A stretch of DNA of 64,000 bases from Pedobacter sp. Leaf41 (GTDB lineage Bacteria; Bacteroidota; Bacteroidia; Sphingobacteriales; Sphingobacteriaceae): the NCBI RefSeq assembly GCF_001422545.1, contig NZ_LMLE01000001.1, positions 373,373-437,372 on the forward strand, read 5' to 3'. The notes under the pieces were generated by a model. The model ran no database searches and was not told the origin of the DNA. It worked only from the letters and a program-made list of their open reading frames with translations. Made by a program: the position numbers and the translations under genes. Shown here piece by piece: positions 35,901-43,399 of the stretch (position 1 is the first letter of the stretch; every line of letters begins with the position of its first letter).

Positions 35901-36588
35901 AGATGGTGGTCCATTAGAAGGCTATGCTCAAAGAGGATTATTTTCACTTGATTTTCAGGGATTAGATCCTTTAAATGGTTCTCCAAAATTTATCAATGAT
36001 GAAGGAGTTGTAAGCGGTGATGTTTATCTGCAAAGTGATGTAATTAAATACCTTAAATATGAAGGCCCTATCGATCCCCAATATACAGGTGGTTTCTCAA
36101 ATACATTTAAATACAAAGATTTTACCCTCTCAACTTTAGTAACATTTGCAGCGGGAAATAAAGTGCGTTTAACGCCTTCATTTAAAACGAGTTATACCGA
36201 TCTTGATGCTATGCCCAAAGCATTCTTAAGTCGTTGGGAAATGCAAGGTGATGAGTTGTTAACAAATGTTCCTTCAATTTTGGATGTTTTGGAAGCACAA
36301 GCATTCGGGAGTAACTATGCTTATAATAACTATAACTACTCTACAGAGCGTGTTGCAGATGGAGGTTTTGTACGTATGAAACAAATTATCTTAAGTTATA
36401 ACATTCCTTCAAAATACACAAAGAAACTTGGATTAACTAACTCATCTATCAGTGCAGTTGGTAATAACTTATTCTTAATTTATTCAGATAAGAAATTAAA
36501 CGGACAGGATCCAGAGTTTTTCGGATCAGGAGGTGTGGCTTTGCCAATCCCTCGTCAGTTTACATTATCTTTAAAGGTGGGGTTTTAA
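32950..36588 (+). CDS. SusC/RagA-family TonB-linked outer-membrane transporter with STN domain
   Basis: A 1212-residue receptor. After a signal region (about residues 14-33) comes an STN (secretin/TonB N-terminal) signalling domain (about 42-105), then a carboxypeptidase-like domain (about 118-195, with GRVRDKKDGSALPGVSV and LSFASVGYKTIEI), a plug (about 205-350, including LEGRVAGVSVQNVSGTFG and AATAQYGARAMNGVVIITTKKG) and the barrel ending PRQFTLSLKVGF. It imports a ligand captured by the SusD lipoprotein. The STN domain allows it to signal to the FecR/ECF pair upstream. The cargo is unknown; the linked metallohydrolase suggests peptides or glycopeptides rather than simple glycans. Confidence 0.95.
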   Translation: MERNFYKRNAGMSLRRMALLLCAIFWAVLAKADIQQGNAKPERLDSYLKKIEQAYKVSFVYDAAEINKTMMLAVPNKLTSITESLDQLKQKNIGYKLVGSQVILKVQEASKSNTKKDIIIKGRVRDKKDGSALPGVSVREKGASNAVSTNGQGEYQIKVKDGATLSFASVGYKTIEIAVNGRTTIDVSIEEDANQLKEVNVVSTGYQELNKKLFTGAATALKASDVKRDGITDVSRMLEGRVAGVSVQNVSGTFGAAPKIRVRGATSISGDNKPLWVVDGIILEDVVNISNEQLSTGDPSTLVGSSVAGLNPDDIESFNILKDAAATAQYGARAMNGVVIITTKKGRNTEGKPLISYTGNFSSYMKPSYNNFDILNSADQMNVYIEMQNKGWLNHSSSSRSANGGVFTKMYNQMYVYDPATGSYALRNDAQSQKQFLQRYADANTDWFDVLFKQSLMQEHSLSVATGTQKSKIYASTSFLQDNGWTIADKVKRFTGNFRGNFEISDKLSFELITQGSIRDQKAPGTLGRNGNPVYGTYDRDFDINPFSYALNTSRTLTPYDANGNREYFTQNYAPFNILNELGNNTLELGLIDFKVQGGLKYKITNNLKYSFDGAYRFAKTSQEHKITENSNMAQAYRAGISPDDATIRNNNKFLYSNPDDPNALPVSVLPYGGFYKTNDDNITNYYVRNSLEYDKTFNGDHLFNVFATQEMRYINRQNKVFDGYGYQYDKGGVPFIDPNIVKQNVEGGFNYYSMGYRYERYLNYALRAAYSYKGKYSINATGRYDGSNLLGESPTARWLPTWNVSGAWNIDTENFMQGERLKSIISRATLRATYGLVASMGSATNSSLVVQSMGTRRPYLGEKETKLYISGLENSELTFEKLNELNVGLDLGLFKERMTLTVDAYRRKSFDLIGAFRTSGIGGEAIKQANYADMKSEGIEAALGAKIFTSPSFSWSTQLIFGYNRNEITNLKNQPSIFGLIGADGGPLEGYAQRGLFSLDFQGLDPLNGSPKFINDEGVVSGDVYLQSDVIKYLKYEGPIDPQYTGGFSNTFKYKDFTLSTLVTFAAGNKVRLTPSFKTSYTDLDAMPKAFLSRWEMQGDELLTNVPSILDVLEAQAFGSNYAYNNYNYSTERVADGGFVRMKQIILSYNIPSKYTKKLGLTNSSISAVGNNLFLIYSDKKLNGQDPEFFGSGGVALPIPRQFTLSLKVGF

Positions 36589-36598
36589 ACATACTATC

Positions 36599-38059
36599 AT
36601 GAAAAAAATATACATATCGATTATTGCTTTAACGCTGATATCGACAGCTGGATGTAAGAAGTTTTTGGAGCAAGCACCAGATCAAAGAACACAAGTAAAT
36701 ACAGTAGAAAAAGTAGCTGAATTATTAACAAGTGCCTATCCAGAAGGTAACTATATCGCATTTACCGAGACAGCATCTGACAATGCTGAAGATAAAGGCC
36801 CTGGAATAGGAAGTGAAGGAAGAACGGTTACACAACCATATTACTGGTTGGATAATGATGATGATGACAGTGATACGCCAACACAATATTGGAATTCGTG
36901 CTATGAAGCAATTGCAGCAGCAAATGCTGCATTAGAGGCAATTGAAGTTAATAATTTAGGTGCTGCAGCGTTACCGTACAAAGGAGAGGCTTTAGTGGCA
37001 AGAGCTTATGCCCATTTTATGTTGGTAACACTTTATTCGAAGGCTTATGATCCTGCAGGTAGCAACGATTCACCGGGTATACCTTATGTAACCGTTCCCG
37101 AAAAAGTAGTATCAGCTCAATATACTAGAGGTACAGTAGCATCAGTGTATGCGAGCATTCAGAAAGACTTATTAGAAGGGCTTCCATTAATAAAAAACAC
37201 TTCTTATAAAGTTGCTAAATATCACTTTAATTTAGGTGCAGCAAATGCGTTCGCTGCAAGATTTTTCTTATTCAAAAAAGAGTACGATAAGGTAATTCAA
37301 TATGCAAGTGCGGTTTCTCCAGGAAATGCTTTCGCTACAATATTGAGACCTTGGAATACCAGATATAATACGTACACTTTGGATGAGCAGGTAATTAACT
37401 TTACCCAAGCGAGTGAACCATCAACACTATTATTAATAGAAACGGCATCATCATGGGCCAGGACAGTAAGTCCAAGATATGGATTCGGGCAGGTTCAAAA
37501 TAATGAAATGTTTACACCAAATGTTACAGGCGCACGTTGGGCATATAAGTCAGCTTATTACGGCGTACCACATTATACAATGTTAAAATGGAATGAATAT
37601 TTTGTAAGAACCAGTCCTAATGCTACGATTGGTTTTCCATATACTATTGTTCCTGTTTTAACTGCAGACGAAGTTTTATTGAACCGAGCGGAAGCTTATG
37701 CGTCATCAGGTCAAAATACATTGGCATTGGCAGACTTAAATACTTATTGCAGTACAAGAATCTTAAATTACAATGCTACAACCCATGCAGTTACTTTAGC
37801 TAAAATTGCAACATTTTATGGTATAGCTGATCCAAAAGCAGGTTTAATTGCTACAATTTTAGATTTCAAGAAAAAAGAATTTACCCAAGAGGGATTGAGA
37901 TGGTTCGATATTTTAAGATATAAATTGCCTGTTCAACATAAAGTTTTTAAAGTGAATGGATCATTTGAAACCATTACACTTACTGCTGATGATCCACGGA
38001 AGTTGTTTCAATTACCGAATCAGGTTACACTATCTGGCATTGCTCAAAATCCAAGATAA
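36599..38059 (+). CDS. SusD/RagB-family nutrient-binding lipoprotein
   Basis: A 486-residue lipoprotein with a lipobox STAGC (Cys19). The N-terminal KKFLEQAPDQRT, helical tetratricopeptide-like region (YEAIAAANAALEAIE, GEALVARAYAHFMLVTLYSKAYD), and late motifs VLTADEVLLNRAEAYAS and KKKEFTQEGLRWFDILRYKLPV are standard for SusD. It caps the SusC channel on the cell surface and binds the ligand. It starts ten bases after susC. It lacks clear similarity cues to a starch- or mucin-specific subgroup. Confidence 0.95.
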   Translation: MKKIYISIIALTLISTAGCKKFLEQAPDQRTQVNTVEKVAELLTSAYPEGNYIAFTETASDNAEDKGPGIGSEGRTVTQPYYWLDNDDDDSDTPTQYWNSCYEAIAAANAALEAIEVNNLGAAALPYKGEALVARAYAHFMLVTLYSKAYDPAGSNDSPGIPYVTVPEKVVSAQYTRGTVASVYASIQKDLLEGLPLIKNTSYKVAKYHFNLGAANAFAARFFLFKKEYDKVIQYASAVSPGNAFATILRPWNTRYNTYTLDEQVINFTQASEPSTLLLIETASSWARTVSPRYGFGQVQNNEMFTPNVTGARWAYKSAYYGVPHYTMLKWNEYFVRTSPNATIGFPYTIVPVLTADEVLLNRAEAYASSGQNTLALADLNTYCSTRILNYNATTHAVTLAKIATFYGIADPKAGLIATILDFKKKEFTQEGLRWFDILRYKLPVQHKVFKVNGSFETITLTADDPRKLFQLPNQVTLSGIAQNPR

Positions 38060-38073
38060 TAAAGATGATTATT

Positions 38074-39432
38074 ATGAAAAAAATATTTAATAAAGGGCTT
38101 CTAGCATTAGGTATGCTAACAATCCTTGCATCTTGTAAAAAAGAGGGCACTTTAAATGCCAATTTAGATGCGATTGACCAAAACATTATAACCAATAAAA
38201 ATGCTACGGATATCTGGTTGGACCAGAATTTTCTTAACCCATATAATATTGAAACGAAGTATAGATTTGATCGCTTTGAGCTTCCATCGGGTAAAAACAT
38301 CACACCTCCTTCGGTTGAACAAGTTATTCCAGCAATGGAAATGGTTCGCGATGTATGGATTAGACCATTTGAAAGTGCTGGTGGAAGTGATTTTATTAAA
38401 AAAATATCTCCGAAGCAATTCGTTTTAGCAGGTAGTGCAGAGTATAATAGCAATGGTACAATTACGTTGGGAACTGCCGAAGGTGGACGTAAAATTGTAT
38501 TGTATGTGATTAACTCATTTGATAAAACCAATCTAGCATCGGTTAAACAAATGATTCAGGTTATTCAGCATGAGTACACTCACATTTTAAATCAGACTGT
38601 TGATTTTTCTCCTGAATATCAAACAGTATCGCGTGGCGGTTACGAAGCTAACTGGACACAAAGATCATTGGCAGAAGCTTACTCTTTAGGTTTCATCACG
38701 CAATATGCAAGGGTTTCTCCAGGGGAAGATTTTGCCGAGCAATCATCTAACATGTTAATGATGGGGCGTGTTCAGTATAACGCTATTGTGGCAACATTGG
38801 CAGCAGATGCCCAAGTAAAATTAAAGAAAAAGGAGCAGTACGTTGTAGATTACTTCAAAACTGCGTTCAATATTGACTTCTATAAATTGCAAAGTGAGGT
38901 TCAGTTGGCTTTATTTAAAGTTTCGCAGCCAGTTTTGGCAAGAATGATTGGTCCTGGAATTGGTTATACAACGCTTACCGCTAATCCTTCAACTGAGCCT
39001 AATCAATCGGCAGAGTTTCTTGGTTTATGGAACGCAGCAAGAACTTCAATGGCTGCTGGCGGTTTTGTTTTAAGCAATTATGCGATGACTTTTAAAGCAG
39101 CTAACCTCATGACCTTAAGGTATACTTTTACCAATGCTGCTGGAACAACAACTTATTTTGCAGATGCAGATTACACGATGGCATTGAATACTACAACAGG
39201 TGTTACCACATTTACTTTGTTAGCAACTCAACCTACAACAACAACTTACGGAAATATGGGTGTTATTAATGCAAGAATGGCAGGAGTGAATAGCTATTTT
39301 TCTACAGGATCATTCAGAGCCAATTGGATTAATCAAATTATTCCAGGAGATATTGGGTTTTTAGGCTCATTAGGGGCATTTTATAAAACCACTAATGCCA
39401 ATTCATATTTTTATGGTACAATGGGTCAATAA
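38074..39432 (+). CDS. SusCD-associated zinc metallohydrolase lipoprotein
   Basis: A 452-residue lipoprotein (MKKIF start, lipobox ILASC). It contains the zinc-binding HEYTH (H166-H170) in MIQVIQHEYTHILNQ, followed about 45 residues later by SPGEDFAEQSSNM, which may provide the third metal ligand. This arrangement is that of the import-associated HExxH lipoproteins encoded after SusC/SusD in Bacteroidota. It may trim peptide or conjugate substrates at the surface before import; the substrate is unknown. An ATG at 38065 three codons upstream is also possible, but 38074 gives the cleaner lipoprotein signal. Confidence 0.88.
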   Translation: MKKIFNKGLLALGMLTILASCKKEGTLNANLDAIDQNIITNKNATDIWLDQNFLNPYNIETKYRFDRFELPSGKNITPPSVEQVIPAMEMVRDVWIRPFESAGGSDFIKKISPKQFVLAGSAEYNSNGTITLGTAEGGRKIVLYVINSFDKTNLASVKQMIQVIQHEYTHILNQTVDFSPEYQTVSRGGYEANWTQRSLAEAYSLGFITQYARVSPGEDFAEQSSNMLMMGRVQYNAIVATLAADAQVKLKKKEQYVVDYFKTAFNIDFYKLQSEVQLALFKVSQPVLARMIGPGIGYTTLTANPSTEPNQSAEFLGLWNAARTSMAAGGFVLSNYAMTFKAANLMTLRYTFTNAAGTTTYFADADYTMALNTTTGVTTFTLLATQPTTTTYGNMGVINARMAGVNSYFSTGSFRANWINQIIPGDIGFLGSLGAFYKTTNANSYFYGTMGQ

Positions 39433-39448
39433 TTAAGAAGAAATTAAC

Positions 39449-40765
39449 ATGAAAAAAATATTTTTATACTCTTTATTGTCTTTAGCACTTTTTGCAGGCT
39501 GTAAGAAAGAGGAGGTTTTGGTTGATGGACAAAGACCTGAAGAAAGAGTTACTGAAGCAGTAACTAAATATACCAATGCCTTGACTGGCAGCACTACCGG
39601 ATGGAAAGCTTTCTTATATCCTGATGGTGGTGGAGGCTATTCTTTTTACTTAAACTTTAGCAAAGAGAACAAGGTAACAATGTATGCTGATTTGGATTAT
39701 GACCCGGCTGCTGAAAGTATGGAGAGCACTTATAAGGTTAAGGCTTTTCAAACTCCAACACTTTCTTTTGATACTTACAGTTACATGCATATACTTGCTG
39801 ATCCGAACCCAAATACCTTTGGTGGAGTTGCAGGATGGGGTGTTTATTCAGACTTCGAATTTACATTCGACAAGCAAGTTGGCGATTCGATTATGTTAAC
39901 CGGAAAATTGCTAAATAGTAAACTGATTTTAGTAAAAGCAACTGCAGCTGAACAAAAATCATTTAACGAAAAAGGTTTGCTAAAATCAATTCAGACCTCT
40001 GTAGATTATGTGGATAATAACAACAATCTTTATTTTTCTATTGTAGATGCCATCAAAGTTCAAACTTCTATCAATTATGTGAGTAAAGTTGTAACATTAA
40101 TTTGGGATAATGGAAGTGGTTCAGTTACTACAGTATCTACTGGTTTTGCTTTCACTTTAACTGGAATAAGATTTAAAGAACCTTTAATTTACAAAGGTAA
40201 GTCTATAAATGAGCTTACTTGGGATCCGATTAAGGGTGTATATTTCACCACAGTTGATGGAACCCGATTGGAAATAATTGCTTCTCCAACCTCTCTTTAT
40301 CCGCTTCACTTGTTAATTGGAATACAATACTCTGCTATCATAGTTCCAAATGGAACGACTTATCCAGGATGGGGATCGGAATTCATTACACGCAGGGCTT
40401 CTGCAGCTGCAGCTACCTTGGCTTCTGCTTATCGTTTAAGGCTTGATAGAATGGTATTTTCTTTTAACACCATTAATAATACGATGGTGTTAACTGCAGA
40501 TATTTATCAAAATGCTAATCGTTTTGTTGGAGATTGGCCTTATACTTTCACCAAAACAACAGCTGGGGTATATAAATTTACAGCTGGTTCGCCAACAGGT
40601 AATGCCTCATTAATTGTAAATGAAATGGCACCCCTAACTACTCAACGAATCAATACAGATACCTTCACATTGGCTTACTTTACTAATCCAACAACTGGAG
40701 AGATTCTCGGTCAGTTTAGAAGTGTTCAGAATCCCAACTTTACTTTTTCGGGTTCATTACAATAA
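39449..40765 (+). CDS. DUF4302 family lipoprotein
   Basis: A 438-residue lipoprotein with lipobox LFAGC (Cys18 region). The stretch TKYTNALTGSTTGWKAFLYPDGGGGYSFYLNFSKENKVTMYAD near the N-terminus is characteristic of DUF4302 proteins, which are encoded with SusCD and HExxH lipoproteins. The rest is beta-rich with no catalytic motif. It is probably a surface lipoprotein that helps binding; function is not established. It begins 16 bases after the metallohydrolase gene and is followed by a strong terminator, marking the end of the operon. Confidence 0.87.
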   Translation: MKKIFLYSLLSLALFAGCKKEEVLVDGQRPEERVTEAVTKYTNALTGSTTGWKAFLYPDGGGGYSFYLNFSKENKVTMYADLDYDPAAESMESTYKVKAFQTPTLSFDTYSYMHILADPNPNTFGGVAGWGVYSDFEFTFDKQVGDSIMLTGKLLNSKLILVKATAAEQKSFNEKGLLKSIQTSVDYVDNNNNLYFSIVDAIKVQTSINYVSKVVTLIWDNGSGSVTTVSTGFAFTLTGIRFKEPLIYKGKSINELTWDPIKGVYFTTVDGTRLEIIASPTSLYPLHLLIGIQYSAIIVPNGTTYPGWGSEFITRRASAAAATLASAYRLRLDRMVFSFNTINNTMVLTADIYQNANRFVGDWPYTFTKTTAGVYKFTAGSPTGNASLIVNEMAPLTTQRINTDTFTLAYFTNPTTGEILGQFRSVQNPNFTFSGSLQ

Positions 40766-40794
40766 TTAAAATAATTCAATATCACTCTCCCACA

Positions 40795-40822
40795 AACCCC
40801 GCCTCATCAGCGGGGTTTTTTT
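40795..40822 (+). terminator. Rho-independent terminator of the SusCD operon
   Basis: A perfect 8-base stem AACCCCGC (40795-40802) / GCGGGGTT (40810-40817) with a 7-base loop is followed by a seven-T tract (40816-40822), 29 bases after the DUF4302 stop. Confidence 0.95.
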
Positions 40823-40859
40823 ATGACATAATTTTTGCTACCCCTCACACGTTAAATCT

Positions 40860-40867
40860 TATATTTG
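40860..40867 (+). promoter_or_regulatory. Predicted -7 promoter element of the small CxxC protein gene
   Basis: TATATTTG matches TAnnTTTG; TTG at 40835-40837 lies 22 bases upstream and could be the -33 element. The element ends five bases before the ATG at 40873 (two before ATG 40870), again predicting a leaderless message. Confidence 0.5.
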
Positions 40868-40872
40868 CAATG

Positions 40873-41145
40873 ATGAAAAAGACATTCACTTTTATCTTAT
40901 TTTCAATTACCTGCATTTTACTTTTTACTGCTAATGCACAAGCCCAATGCGCCATGTGTAGTATAAATGCGGAGCAAGGCGTAAAAAATGGCAATACCGT
41001 TTCGGCTGGTTTAAACACGGGTGTTTTATATTTACTGGCCATTCCATACATTATGGCAATAGTAATTGGGGTAATCTGGTACAAGAAATACCGCAAGAAA
41101 AATGTGGCGTTAAATATGAAAAAAGAACCTTTTCATTTAAACTAA
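40873..41145 (+). CDS. Small membrane protein with CAMC motif
   Basis: A 90-residue protein with a signal-like first helix (about residues 5-22, ending ANAQAQ), then CAMCSINAEQGVKNG, one transmembrane helix (about 47-68), and a short lysine-rich cytoplasmic end. I recognise the layout as one seen in other Bacteroidota proteins but no function is known to me. The CxxC pair could bind metal or be redox-active on the periplasmic side. An ATG at 40870 directly precedes this one; the promoter position favours either. The DUF983 gene starts two bases after its stop. Confidence 0.75.
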   Translation: MKKTFTFILFSITCILLFTANAQAQCAMCSINAEQGVKNGNTVSAGLNTGVLYLLAIPYIMAIVIGVIWYKKYRKKNVALNMKKEPFHLN

Positions 41146-41147
41146 AC

Positions 41148-41543
41148 ATGTCTGGTAAAACTTCCAAGCTTTCTGCAATCGTAAACTGCAAATGCCCACA
41201 CTGTCGTAGAGGAGATATATTTACGGGCAGTATGTATGGCTGGAACATTCAGCATACCAAAGAAATTTGCAGTTATTGTGCACAGCGTATAGAAATTGAA
41301 CCTGGATATTTCTATGCGGCCATGTATGTTAGTTATGCCATGAATGTAATCGAAATGCTTCTTGTAAGCTTTATTACCTACCTGTTTTTCGGCCCACTAA
41401 CAGATGCTACTTTTTGGCATTATTTGATTGCGATTTTTGCTGGTTGTTTTATTCTTTATCCTTTTAATTACCGCTACTCACGTATTATTTTGCTTCATGT
41501 ATTGTCGCCAAATATTAAGTATAAAGCTTATTATGATCAATAA
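41148..41543 (+). CDS. DUF983 family membrane protein
   Basis: A 131-residue protein. The N-terminal part holds a zinc-ribbon-like pair of cysteine motifs (CKCPHC and, about 35 residues later, CSYC), as in DUF983 proteins, then two transmembrane helices (about 60-82 and 88-110). The family often lies near cytochrome oxidase genes in proteobacteria and has no established function. It is co-transcribed with the preceding CAMC protein (two-base gap), so both members of this pair are small cysteine-motif membrane proteins. Confidence 0.85.
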   Translation: MSGKTSKLSAIVNCKCPHCRRGDIFTGSMYGWNIQHTKEICSYCAQRIEIEPGYFYAAMYVSYAMNVIEMLLVSFITYLFFGPLTDATFWHYLIAIFAGCFILYPFNYRYSRIILLHVLSPNIKYKAYYDQ

Positions 41544-41645
41544 AAGTCAGGAGTTTTAAGTTTGAGTGTTTAACACGATATATTAATTATTGAAGATTCT
41601 AAATTGGATGGCTGTTGTACGGTTTATCCGGTTAATCATATCTAT

Positions 41646-42308
41646 ATGCTAAAAAAAGAAACCTTAAAATTTATCAAAGAGGTAGCGGAAAACAACAACC
41701 GCGAATGGTTTGCGGAAAATAAACCTAGATACGAGGAAGCGAAAGAAGATACTTTGAAACTTGTAGCAGCGCTTATACCGGAGCTGGCTAAGGTAGATCC
41801 CTTAATTTCCTCAGAAACTGATCCGAAGAAAAGCCTAATGCGTATTTATCGCGATGTGCGGTTTAGCAAAAATAAAGATCCCTATAAAAATAACTTCGGC
41901 ATTTGGTTTTCTGCCAAGAGTAAAGGCGGTAATGAACCTGGTTATTATTTACACATCCAGCCAGGTAAAAGCTTTATTGCAGGCGGTTATTGGATGCCCG
42001 AAGCACCACATGTTAAACTTATCCGACAGGAAATAGATTACAATATTGACGAGTTCAAAAGCATTATTGAAGCCAAAGCATTCAAAGCAAATTTCACATT
42101 GGGCAAAACAAATGCCCTGAAAAATGCGCCGAAGGGCTATGATCCTGCAGATCCAAACATCGAGTTTTTAAAGTTAAAAAGCTTTGAGGCGACCATGCCA
42201 CTAAAAGATGAAGACTTTTTTAAGCCTGATCTAGTTAATAAGTTGATAAGTTCTTTTGCAACAATACAACCTTTAGTTGCATTTTTACGAAATGCCATTG
42301 AGCAATAA
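41646..42308 (+). CDS. DUF2461 family protein
   Basis: A 220-residue soluble protein with the DUF2461 pattern: TLKFIKEVAENNNREWFAENKPRYEEAK at the start, the central SLMRIYRDVRFSKNKDPYKNNFGIWF, and the GYYLHIQPGKSFIAGGYWMPEAPHVKLIRQEID region. No function is established. I use ATG 41646 (MLKKETLKF), where family similarity begins; an in-frame ATG at 41604 would add 14 residues with no family character. It lies about 100 bases after the DUF983 gene and is probably transcribed on its own. Confidence 0.87.
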   Translation: MLKKETLKFIKEVAENNNREWFAENKPRYEEAKEDTLKLVAALIPELAKVDPLISSETDPKKSLMRIYRDVRFSKNKDPYKNNFGIWFSAKSKGGNEPGYYLHIQPGKSFIAGGYWMPEAPHVKLIRQEIDYNIDEFKSIIEAKAFKANFTLGKTNALKNAPKGYDPADPNIEFLKLKSFEATMPLKDEDFFKPDLVNKLISSFATIQPLVAFLRNAIEQ

Positions 42309-42501
42309 TCAACTGTTAATTTAATACTCAAAATAACCGACAGTCAATGCTAAACCCTTCGCAGATTTTGTACTTGATGCTAAAATCTTGAAAACAAAAC
42401 ATGAAACCATCATGATTTTTCAAACACATAGTGGATGAATAAATCTGATAGCTGCCTGCGGTAGCAGGGCTTAATCACTATTTAAAACAAATTATTATAC
42501 G

Positions 42502-43341
42502 ATGAAAAATACCTTCTTAGCTTTTGTCATTCTTTTATTCATTTCGTCCTTTACCTCATGTGTGGTTTTATCGCCAAAAAAATATAAAGCTTTATTGGGT
42601 AGCAAAGATTCTTTATATACTGCCTTTAATGAGGGCTTGGTAAAAATTGAGAATTTAGAGAAAGAGGTTGCGAAACTTAAGAAAGACACCACTTTGATGG
42701 CTGAAGAGTTAAGAGATTTGCAAAGCAGTTACAATGAAGTAGATGCAAATTATAAAAAGCTAAAAAATAATTCGACTACCGAAATCACAAAGCTATCTGG
42801 CGATCTGGCTGCCCGCGAAAAGCGTTTAAAAGAGGTAGAAGAGGTTTTGCGTAAACGCGATGAAGCGACCAATTCATTGAAAGAAAAGTTACAACAAGCA
42901 CTGCTCGGCTTCACCAAAAGCGGCTTAACTGTAGAAATAAAGAACGGAAAGGTTTATGTTTCTCTAACAGATAAATTGTTATTTCCATCAGGTAGTATTA
43001 TCATAGATGAAAAAGGGAAGCAGGCACTAACACAGTTGGCTAATGTTTTAAAACAACAGCCAGAAATTAATATTGCTGTAGAAGGCCATACCGACAATCA
43101 AAAAATAAACAACTTAGGTCAGATTAAAGATAATTGGGATTTAAGTGTGTTGAGGGCAACTTCGGTGGTACGTTATTTAACAGATAATGAGAAGGTAGAA
43201 AGCGTTAGAATGACGGCCACAGGTAAAGGAGAATTTCAGCCGCTCGGTTCAAATGCAAATGCAGATGGAAGAAGCAAAAATAGAAGAATTGAAATTGTGC
43301 TTTCTCCAAAATTGGATGAGCTTTACAACCTGATCAAATAA
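42502..43341 (+). CDS. OmpA-family lipoprotein with coiled coil
   Basis: A 279-residue lipoprotein (lipobox FTSC, about Cys20) with a long charged coiled-coil region (about 45-140, including ENLEKEVAKLKKDTTLMAEELRD) and a C-terminal OmpA peptidoglycan-binding domain (about 150-275). The domain has the usual LLFPSGSIIIDEKGKQALTQLA, NIAVEGHTDN and DGRSKNRRIEIVLSP elements. It should link the outer membrane to peptidoglycan. The layout matches other OmpA lipoproteins of Bacteroidota. It is followed by a convergent gene; the 193-base gap upstream holds no clear feature. Confidence 0.9.
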   Translation: MKNTFLAFVILLFISSFTSCVVLSPKKYKALLGSKDSLYTAFNEGLVKIENLEKEVAKLKKDTTLMAEELRDLQSSYNEVDANYKKLKNNSTTEITKLSGDLAAREKRLKEVEEVLRKRDEATNSLKEKLQQALLGFTKSGLTVEIKNGKVYVSLTDKLLFPSGSIIIDEKGKQALTQLANVLKQQPEINIAVEGHTDNQKINNLGQIKDNWDLSVLRATSVVRYLTDNEKVESVRMTATGKGEFQPLGSNANADGRSKNRRIEIVLSPKLDELYNLIK

Positions 43342-43364
43342 TCTAATCGCATTAAATGAATTAG

Positions 43365-43399
43365 AATGCCCTTTTGATTTAATCATTAGAGCATTTTTT
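43365..43399. terminator. Probable terminator between convergent genes
   Basis: An imperfect hairpin, AATGC...TGATT (43365-43379) with AATCA...GCATT (43381-43395), is followed by a T-tract (43394-43399) on the plus strand. The inner stem has mismatches, so confidence is moderate. It separates the OmpA and STAND NTPase genes. Confidence 0.5.

Noticed and set aside
42440..42480. Small hairpin (GCTGCC...GGTAGC) before the OmpA lipoprotein gene
   Set aside because: The stem is short, has a G-U pair and no T-tract; it may be chance.
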